This document shows, in pieces, positions 58,201 through 64,000 of a DNA stretch of 64,000 nt (within the stretch, counting starts at the first letter, position 1; each line of letters opens with the position of its first letter). The notes beneath the pieces are model-generated. The model was not told the origin of the DNA. It saw nothing but the letters and a program-made list of their open reading frames with translations, and ran no database searches. The stretch comes from Herbaspirillum rubrisubalbicans (GTDB taxonomy: Bacteria > Pseudomonadota > Gammaproteobacteria > Burkholderiales > Burkholderiaceae_D), in assembly GCF_003719195.1 (NCBI RefSeq), contig NZ_CP024996.1, positions 4,340,001 to 4,404,000 on the forward strand. The letters run 5' to 3'. The translations under genes were made by a program, and so were the position numbers.

Positions 58201-58257
58201 ATTGTCGATGCGTTTGCGCCTCAGCGCTCTTTTGCACTGCGTATTGATCTGGCGCGC

Positions 58258-58287
58258 CTGACCGCCCCTGCCGGTTTGGGCTATCAT
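58258..58287 (+). promoter_or_regulatory. Promoter candidate for ubiG
   Basis: CTGACC (58258-58263) and TATCAT (58282-58287) with an 18-bp spacer. The -10 box ends only 8 bp before the first ATG of ubiG. Confidence 0.5.
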
Positions 58288-58295
58288 TAGGCCCC

Positions 58296-59021
58296 ATGAA
58301 TATGACCAACGCGACCAATGCGACCATGAACGCCGATCCCCAAGAGATCCAGAAATTCAGTGAACTGGCCCATCGCTGGTGGGACCCGGGTTCCGAATTC
58401 CGTCCCCTGCACGAAATCAACCCGCTGCGCCTGGAGTGGATCAATGCCCGTGCCCCGCTGGCCGGCAAGAAGGTGATCGACATCGGCTGCGGCGGCGGCA
58501 TCCTGGCCGAATCCATGGCCAGGAAAGGCGCGGATGTTACCGGCATCGACCTCTCCGACAAGGCCCTGAAAGTGGCCGACCTGCACAGCATGGAGTCGGG
58601 CGTACAGGTGCGCTACGAAAAGATCGCCGCCGAAGACATGGCCGCGCGCGAAGCCGGCCAGTATGACGTGGTGACCTGCATGGAAATGCTGGAACACGTA
58701 CCCGATCCGGCCGCCATCGTGCGCGCCGCTGCCACCCTGGCCAAGCCGGGCGGCAAGCTGTTCTTCTCGACCCTGAACCGCAACATGAAGTCCTACCTGA
58801 TGGCCATCATCGGCGCCGAATACGTGCTGCGCCTGCTGCCCAAGGGTACGCACGATTACGCCAAGTTCATCACCCCGGCCGAGCTGGCGCACTACACCCG
58901 TGAGGCCGGCCTGCAGATCGATGCCTTCAAGGGCATGGGCTACAACCCGCTGACCAAGATCTATTCACTCAACGAAGACACCAGCGTCAATTACCTGGTG
59001 GCCTGTACCAAGCTGGCCTGA
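58296..59021 (+). CDS. ubiG: Ubiquinone biosynthesis O-methyltransferase UbiG
   Basis: UbiG carries out both O-methylations in ubiquinone synthesis with SAM. The 241-residue protein has SAM motif [16 protein letters not shown], the ITGIDLS-like acidic loop (GIDLSDKAL), [15 protein letters not shown] and [17 protein letters not shown]. The first ATG (58296) has no ribosome site and nearly abuts a promoter; ATGs at 58302 and 58326 are alternatives. It is followed by its own terminator. Confidence 0.94.
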   Translation: MNMTNATNATMNADPQEIQKFSELAHRWWDPGSEFRPLHEINPLRLEWINARAPLAGKKVIDIGCGGGILAESMARKGADVTGIDLSDKALKVADLHSMESGVQVRYEKIAAEDMAAREAGQYDVVTCMEMLEHVPDPAAIVRAAATLAKPGGKLFFSTLNRNMKSYLMAIIGAEYVLRLLPKGTHDYAKFITPAELAHYTREAGLQIDAFKGMGYNPLTKIYSLNEDTSVNYLVACTKLA

Positions 59022-59061
59022 GCCTGCGCCCAGCCCGACCGCCGAGGCCCCTACCGCTCGC

Positions 59062-59089
59062 CGCCGCAGCCCCGCGCTGCGGCGTTTTT
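59062..59089 (+). terminator. Intrinsic terminator after ubiG
   Basis: CGCCGCAGC-cccgc-GCTGCGGCG is a perfect 9-bp stem followed by TTTTT. Confidence 0.93.
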
Positions 59090-59109
59090 CTCCACAGCAC
59101 TGACACACC

Positions 59110-59766
59110 ATGCCACTACGCCCTCCGCGCGCAATCCTGTTCGACCTCGACGGCACCCTTGCCGATACCGCCCCCGACCTGGCGGCCGCCGCCAACTTCC
59201 TGCGCCACGAACGGGGCCTGGAAAATGCCCCCTATGAAAACTTACGCCCGGTCGCCTCGGCCGGTGCCCGTGGGCTGATCGGTGCAGCGCTGGGCATCCA
59301 TCCGGGCGACGAAGAATATGAAGCTTTGCGCGTGCGTTTCCTGGACCGCTACCAAGCCAACATGACCACCCACAGCCGCCTCTTCGACGGCATCCCGGAA
59401 CTGCTGGCGCAACTGGAAGCACGCGGCATCGCCTGGGGCATCGTCACCAATAAGGCGGCGCGCTTCACTGATGTGCTGGCGCCGCAGATCGGCCTGGGAC
59501 ATGCCGGCTGCATCGTCTCCGGCGACACCACCCCGCATTCCAAGCCGCACCCAGCGCCCCTGCTGGAAGCCGCGCGACGCCTGCAACTGCCTGCCGCAGA
59601 CTGCTGGTACGTCGGCGACGACCTGCGCGACATCCAGGCCGGACGCGCCGCCGACATGCCCACCATCGCCGCCGCCTGGGGCTATTGCGGCCACACCGAG
59701 CCGGCCGGCTGGCAAGCCGATGCGCTGCTGCATGAGCCGCTGCAGATCCTGACGCTGCTGGCCTGA
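59110..59766 (+). CDS. gph: Phosphoglycolate phosphatase Gph, HAD family
   Basis: This HAD hydrolase removes phosphate from 2-phosphoglycolate. The 218-residue protein has motif I FDLDGTLADTAPDLAAA, motif II (IVTNKA), motif III Lys in HSKPHPAPLLEA and motif IV GDDLRDIQAG. Genes of this type often follow ubiG. Other HAD phosphatases are similar, so the exact substrate is inferred from context. Confidence 0.88.
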   Translation: MPLRPPRAILFDLDGTLADTAPDLAAAANFLRHERGLENAPYENLRPVASAGARGLIGAALGIHPGDEEYEALRVRFLDRYQANMTTHSRLFDGIPELLAQLEARGIAWGIVTNKAARFTDVLAPQIGLGHAGCIVSGDTTPHSKPHPAPLLEAARRLQLPAADCWYVGDDLRDIQAGRAADMPTIAAAWGYCGHTEPAGWQADALLHEPLQILTLLA

Positions 59767-59836
59767 TTGCCCTCTGCGCGCACCCTCGTGGAAACTTGAG
59801 CGCGACTTTCCCCTCCTACTCCCGCGCAGCCCGGCG

Positions 59837-59864
59837 TTACAGCCAAGGCGCTGCGCATTAGAAT
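59837..59864 (+). promoter_or_regulatory. Promoter candidate for the DUF748 gene
   Basis: TTACAG (59837-59842) and TAGAAT (59859-59864) with a 16-bp spacer, about 125 bp before the gene. Confidence 0.4.
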
Positions 59865-59989
59865 GGCGGCAGACCGGCATCCATCCGCCAGGATAGGCGT
59901 GCCACCGCCCCACCTACCATCACAATCAGAACCGGCCACCTGCGCAGCCATTGCGCCAGGACGGACCGGCACCGACAAGGGAAACCATA

Positions 59990-62900
59990 ATGAGCAAGCC
60001 GGGCATCGCCGCACTGACCCAACACCCCACATGGCAACGCCTGCGTCGACCGCTGCGCTGGCTGGCCTGGACCGTGGCAGTCCTGCTGACCCTGGCCGCA
60101 TTGAGTTGGGCCGCGCTGCCGGCGCTGGTGCGCAAGATCGCCATCGACCAGACCCAGGCCCAGATCGGCCGCAAGCTGGAGATCGGCCAGATCAGCTTCA
60201 ACCCCTTCAAGCTGGCCCTGCGCGCCTCCGACATCACACTCTACGAAGCCGATGGCAAGCGCCCCTTCTTCAGCACCCAGGGCTTGCTGGCCGACCTGTC
60301 CTCGGCCTCGCTGCTGCGCCTGGCACCGGTGCTGGATGAAATCAAGCTGACCACACCGCAACTGCACCTGGTGCGGCTCGATGCCGATGGCATCGGCCAC
60401 TACAATTTCTCCGACATCCTCGACCGCCTGGCCGCGCAACCCAAGAGCGAAGGCCAGGCGCGCTTCTCGCTGGCCAATGTGCAATTGCAAGATGGCGCAA
60501 TCCATTTCGAAGACAAGGTCAGCGGCAAGAACATCGACATCGCCGCACTGCAAGTGGGCCTGCCCTTCATCTCCAACCTGCCCGGCAATATCGACAGCTA
60601 TGTCCAGCCGCAACTGTCGGCCATCATCAATGGCACGCCGCTACACCTGAAAGGCCGCAGCAAACCCTTCACTGCCTCGCAGGAATCGGCCTTTGCCATC
60701 GATATCGATCAACTGGACCTGGTGAGCTACCTGCCCTTCGTCCCGGCCGAGCTGCCGGTGGCGATCCAGAGCGCCAAGCTGAGCACCCGACTGGACCTGG
60801 GTTTCACGCGCAAGGATGCCAAGCCCACCGTGACCCTGGCCGGCGACATCCGCCTGGATGACATCGCCCTGCAAGACAAGACCCGCGCCCCCCTGCTCAA
60901 GGCCAAGTCGCTGGCCCTGCAGTTGAAGCAATTCGACCTGCTGGCCGCCAGCGGTGAAGTCAGCCAGCTCACGCTGGAGCAACCGCAAGTCTGGGCCAGC
61001 ATGAATGCCCGTGGCGAGCTCAACTGGGTGCGCGCCTTTGCCAGCCCCACCAAACCCGCTAGCAAGCGCGCCAGCAGTGCTCCCTCCAAGGCCACCACCC
61101 CTGCCGCAACAACGCCAGCCGCGGCCATCGTCCTGCAACAACTGAACCTGCACGGTGGTGAAATCAACTGGCGCGACGAAGCCAATGCCGCCCCCGCGCA
61201 AACCATCAAGCTCAGCAAGGTCGAACTCAACGCCGCCCAACTTTCCACCGCCGCCGATGCACAGCCGGCGCGCCTGACCCTGTCGGCCGTGGAAAACGGC
61301 CACGGCAAGCTGGGCTTCGATGGTCAACTGCAACCCCTCAAACCGACGCTGGCAGGCAAGATCACGCTGGACGGCGTGGACCTGGCGGGCTACCAGAACT
61401 ACCTGGCGCGTGCGCCCATCACCGACCTGTCCGGCAAGCTCTCCGGCAAGACCACCCTGCAACTGCGTGAAGACCATCTCAAGCTCGACGACAGCAGCGT
61501 GCAACTGGCCGACCTGCGCCTGAACCCGCCCGGCCAGGGCGCCCAACCCTTGAGCCTGTCATCGCTGTCGCTGCAGGCCCCCACGCTCAGCGATACGCTG
61601 GACCAGGCCATCCCCTTCAAGCTGCAGGCGCGCTTCGACCAGAACGGCAGCGCCGAACTGAGCGGCCACGCCGCCCCGCACTTCAAGAACGTGGAGCTGG
61701 AGCTGGACATCAAGGACTTGCCCATCACACCCTTCCAGCATTACTTCAGCAACGTGCTCAACGTCACCATCAGCAGCGGCCTGGCCAGTGCCAAGGGCAA
61801 GCTGGCCATCACACCGCCACTGCAAGAACGCAAGCTGGCGCTGGACTACAAGGGCAGCGCCGCCGTCACCAACCTGCGAATGCAGGACAAGCGCACCGGC
61901 ACCGACTTCCTGCGCTGGCGCACGCTGGAGCTGGCCGGCATCCAGGCGCGCCTGGGCGGACGGCCCCAGGTATCGCTGGAGAAAGTCACGCTAGCCAACT
62001 TCTACGCGCGCGCCATCCTCTCCGAGCAGGGTCGCCTGAACCTGCAAGACATCGTGGTGGCCGATGCCCAGCAACAGGGTTCGATCACGGACGACAAGAA
62101 GGGGAGCAAGGAAGCGCCGGCGAATACCGCCAGCAACACGCGCAAGACCACCTCGACCGCAGCGCTCACCAGCGCGGCACCAACGGCCGACACCCCCATC
62201 GTGCAAGTCGGCCAGGTCGTACTGCAAGGCGGCAACATCAACTACACCGACAACTTCGTCAAACCCAACTACACGGCCAACATGACGGGCCTGGCCGGCA
62301 CCATCGGCCAGATTTCCTCGGAAAAACCGCAACCGGCACCGGTCAACATCAGCGGCAAGATCGACAACGACGCCCCGCTACAGATCTCGGGTGCGCTCAA
62401 CCCCCTGTTCAAGCCCATGTACCTGGACCTGAAGGCCAGCGCCAATGGCGTACAGCTGCCGCGCCTGACGCCCTACTCGGCCAAGTACGCCGGCTATCCG
62501 ATCACCAAGGGCAAGCTGTCCATGGACGTGCAATACAAGATCGAAAACGACAAGCTGGTCGCCCAGAACGACCTGCGCATCGAACAGCTCACCTTCGGTG
62601 AACGCGTGGATAGCCCCAACGCCACCAATCTACCGGTGATGTTGGCGGTATCGCTGCTCAAGGACAGGGAGGGCAACATCAACCTGAACCTGCCGATCTC
62701 GGGCTCGCTCTCCGACCCGGAGTTTTCGGTGGGCGGCATCATCGTGCGCGTATTCGTCAACCTCATCGTCAAGGCCGTCACCTCGCCCTTCGCCTTGATC
62801 GGCTCGATGTTCCGCGCTGACGAACACATTGGCGACCTGCATTACATCGCCTTCGCCCCCGGCTCTTCCGAGATCGACGACGAGGTGCGCAAGAAGCTCG

Positions 62901-63391
62901 ACGCACTCGGTTACGCCCTGCATGAACGCCCCGGCATCAAGCTCGACATCACTGGCCGCGTCGATCCGCAGGTCGACGACCAGGGTCTGCGTCGTGAAGC
63001 GCTGGAGCGCAAGATGCGCGGCTTGAAGCGCGCCGACCTGATCGCCAAGGAAGGTCAGCCCTCCGGCCCGGTACGCATCTCCGCGGCCGAGCGCGGCAAG
63101 TACCTGGAGCGGGTCTACAAGGACAGCACGTTCGACAAGCCGCGCAACATGATCGGCCTGACCAAGTCGCTGCCTGAGGCCGAGATGGAAAAGATGATCC
63201 TGGAGCACACCGACATCACCCAGGACGACCTGCGCAACCTGGCCCAGCGGCGTGCCGACCAGGTGCGAAATTATTTACAGGAACAAAGCATCATCGAACC
63301 GGCGCGTATCTTCCTGATCGCGCCCAAGCTGGATGGCGCTGGCCTGCCGGCCCAGGAGCCGAAGGCACGGGTCGATCTGACGATACAGTGA
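59990..63391 (+). CDS. DUF748/AsmA-like large envelope protein
   Basis: The 1133-residue protein has one N-terminal membrane helix (about 23-45, TVAVLLTLAALSWAALPALV) and a long beta-rich AsmA/DUF748 body (repeated patterns such as LSGKLSGKTTLQL and GTIGQISSEKPQPAPV). AsmA-like proteins are thought to span the periplasm and move lipids between membranes. The C-terminus from about residue 949 looks OmpA-like (LHYIAFAPGSSEIDDEVRKKLDAL..DITGR..LAQRRADQVRNYLQE) with a long insertion. ATG 59990 lies after AAGGGA. It ends before the ssrA promoter. Confidence 0.85.
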   Translation: MSKPGIAALTQHPTWQRLRRPLRWLAWTVAVLLTLAALSWAALPALVRKIAIDQTQAQIGRKLEIGQISFNPFKLALRASDITLYEADGKRPFFSTQGLLADLSSASLLRLAPVLDEIKLTTPQLHLVRLDADGIGHYNFSDILDRLAAQPKSEGQARFSLANVQLQDGAIHFEDKVSGKNIDIAALQVGLPFISNLPGNIDSYVQPQLSAIINGTPLHLKGRSKPFTASQESAFAIDIDQLDLVSYLPFVPAELPVAIQSAKLSTRLDLGFTRKDAKPTVTLAGDIRLDDIALQDKTRAPLLKAKSLALQLKQFDLLAASGEVSQLTLEQPQVWASMNARGELNWVRAFASPTKPASKRASSAPSKATTPAATTPAAAIVLQQLNLHGGEINWRDEANAAPAQTIKLSKVELNAAQLSTAADAQPARLTLSAVENGHGKLGFDGQLQPLKPTLAGKITLDGVDLAGYQNYLARAPITDLSGKLSGKTTLQLREDHLKLDDSSVQLADLRLNPPGQGAQPLSLSSLSLQAPTLSDTLDQAIPFKLQARFDQNGSAELSGHAAPHFKNVELELDIKDLPITPFQHYFSNVLNVTISSGLASAKGKLAITPPLQERKLALDYKGSAAVTNLRMQDKRTGTDFLRWRTLELAGIQARLGGRPQVSLEKVTLANFYARAILSEQGRLNLQDIVVADAQQQGSITDDKKGSKEAPANTASNTRKTTSTAALTSAAPTADTPIVQVGQVVLQGGNINYTDNFVKPNYTANMTGLAGTIGQISSEKPQPAPVNISGKIDNDAPLQISGALNPLFKPMYLDLKASANGVQLPRLTPYSAKYAGYPITKGKLSMDVQYKIENDKLVAQNDLRIEQLTFGERVDSPNATNLPVMLAVSLLKDREGNINLNLPISGSLSDPEFSVGGIIVRVFVNLIVKAVTSPFALIGSMFRADEHIGDLHYIAFAPGSSEIDDEVRKKLDALGYALHERPGIKLDITGRVDPQVDDQGLRREALERKMRGLKRADLIAKEGQPSGPVRISAAERGKYLERVYKDSTFDKPRNMIGLTKSLPEAEMEKMILEHTDITQDDLRNLAQRRADQVRNYLQEQSIIEPARIFLIAPKLDGAGLPAQEPKARVDLTIQ

Positions 63392-63430
63392 GGCAAAGGC
63401 CGCACAGGCCAGCCTTGAAAAGCCAGGCGC

Positions 63431-63459
63431 TGCCCATACAGTAGGGAGTAGGTTATAAT
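63431..63459 (+). promoter_or_regulatory. Promoter of ssrA
   Basis: A perfect TATAAT (63454-63459) lies with a 17-bp spacer from a weak -35 TGCCCA (63431-63436). The predicted transcript would begin about 100 bases before the mature tmRNA end, as expected for a precursor. Confidence 0.6.
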
Positions 63460-63565
63460 CGACCTCCCGCCGATCAAGCGGGCGCCTCTTCAGGAAGCTC
63501 TGCGAGAGGCCAGCGTAATACGCAAGTTCACGCGCCCAGCGGGATTTGCGAAGCTTCAACACCAC

Positions 63566-63946
63566 GGGGCCGACTTGGTTTCGACAGGGGTTGCAAAGCG
63601 GAACAGGGCATGCCGAGGACTGGTTACCTCGTTAATCCATCCGGAACTGCTTAAATGCAAACGACGAATCTTACGCTCTCGCAGCGTAAATCGCACCTAG
63701 AAACCTAAGAAACTTCTAGCTCTACAGCACTTCTTCCCTGGGGTGTGCTGGCAACAGCGGTAGAGTCATTTACAGGGAATCGTGGCGTATGGGGTTACTT
63801 CATACGTCATTAAATCCAAGGTAACTCGTCCTGTCGAAGCGTGTGCGTCCGCGTCGCCAGGATTAAAACCAATTGGCTGCACTACGCATGTAGAACTGTC
63901 TGTAGAGTGCTTCTGGACGCGGGTTCGATTCCCGCCGGCTCCACCA
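63566..63946 (+). ncRNA. ssrA: Transfer-messenger RNA (tmRNA)
   Basis: tmRNA frees stalled ribosomes and tags the unfinished protein for proteolysis. The 5' GGGGCCG pairs with CGGCTCC before the ACCA end (63941-63946), and the T-arm GGGTTCGATTCCCGC is intact. The resume codon GCA at 63657 begins the tag ANDESYALAA, ended by TAA at 63687-63689. Pseudoknot-forming segments fill the middle. Minus-strand open frames over this gene are false. Confidence 0.97.
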
Positions 63947-64000
63947 AATATCTGTCCTTTGAAGTCCAGGGACATCTAGAAAACCCGCTTTTCTCCCAGG

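Noticed and set aside
63766..63975. Minus-strand frame containing GGNRTRV
   Set aside because: It is the reverse complement of the tmRNA T-arm and acceptor end, a well-known false protein call.

Overview
The window is about 64 kb of GC-rich chromosomal DNA. Gene content suggests a beta-proteobacterium of the Oxalobacteraceae, close to Herbaspirillum. The supporting signs are the gyrA-serC-pheA-tyrA-aroA-cmk-rpsA-ihfB-lapA-lapB gene string, the dnaX-ybaB-recR string, separate hldA and RmpM-like OmpA genes, and a tmRNA whose tag reads ANDESYALAA. No rRNA, tRNA, CRISPR array or insertion sequence was recognised. This assignment is inference; no database was searched.

Region 1 (1-11.2 kb, + strand): respiratory nitrate reductase. 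narG (5' end cut off by the window edge), narH, narJ and narI are followed by a cytoplasmic parvulin gene, moaA for molybdenum cofactor, and the narX-narL nitrate sensor pair. Two small conserved genes (S4-domain protein, DUF924 protein) follow. Region 2 (11.3-14.3 kb, +): five type IV minor pilin genes (pilV, pilW, pilX, pilE, fimT) with no pilY1. Region 3 (14.4-16.2 kb, +): ribD and riboflavin synthase.

Region 4 (16.4-23.1 kb, - strand): an accessory type VI secretion island. It encodes VgrG with a C-terminal transthyretin-like domain, a Tle5-type phospholipase D effector with two HKD motifs, and an exported Sel1-repeat immunity protein whose C-terminal half looks internally duplicated. The AT-richer immunity gene ends inside a 13-bp inverted repeat.

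Region 5 (23.3-36.6 kb): metY, a sirtuin, a DUF3311/sodium-solute symporter pair, a membrane chemoreceptor, and a CheW-domain protein with two duplicated PDC-like sensor modules and no obvious membrane segment. An ABC importer of the sulfonate/nitrate type with a class III CoA-transferase follows on the - strand. Region 6 (36.7-42.1 kb, -): recR, a YciI-like gene, ybaB and dnaX, then a GAF-GGDEF protein and ComEA. dnaX carries an A8 run placed so that slippage would make a short gamma-like product.

Region 7 (42.2-56.8 kb, -): hldA, ugd, lapB, lapA, ihfB, rpsA, cmk, aroA, tyrA, pheA, serC and gyrA. Region 8 (57.5-64 kb, +): an OmpA-domain protein, ubiG, gph, a large DUF748/AsmA-like envelope protein with an OmpA-like C-terminus, and ssrA (tmRNA) just before the window ends.

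The items most worth following are the dnaX slippage site, the VgrG/Tle5/Sel1 island with its odd immunity protein, and the soluble double-sensor CheW protein.
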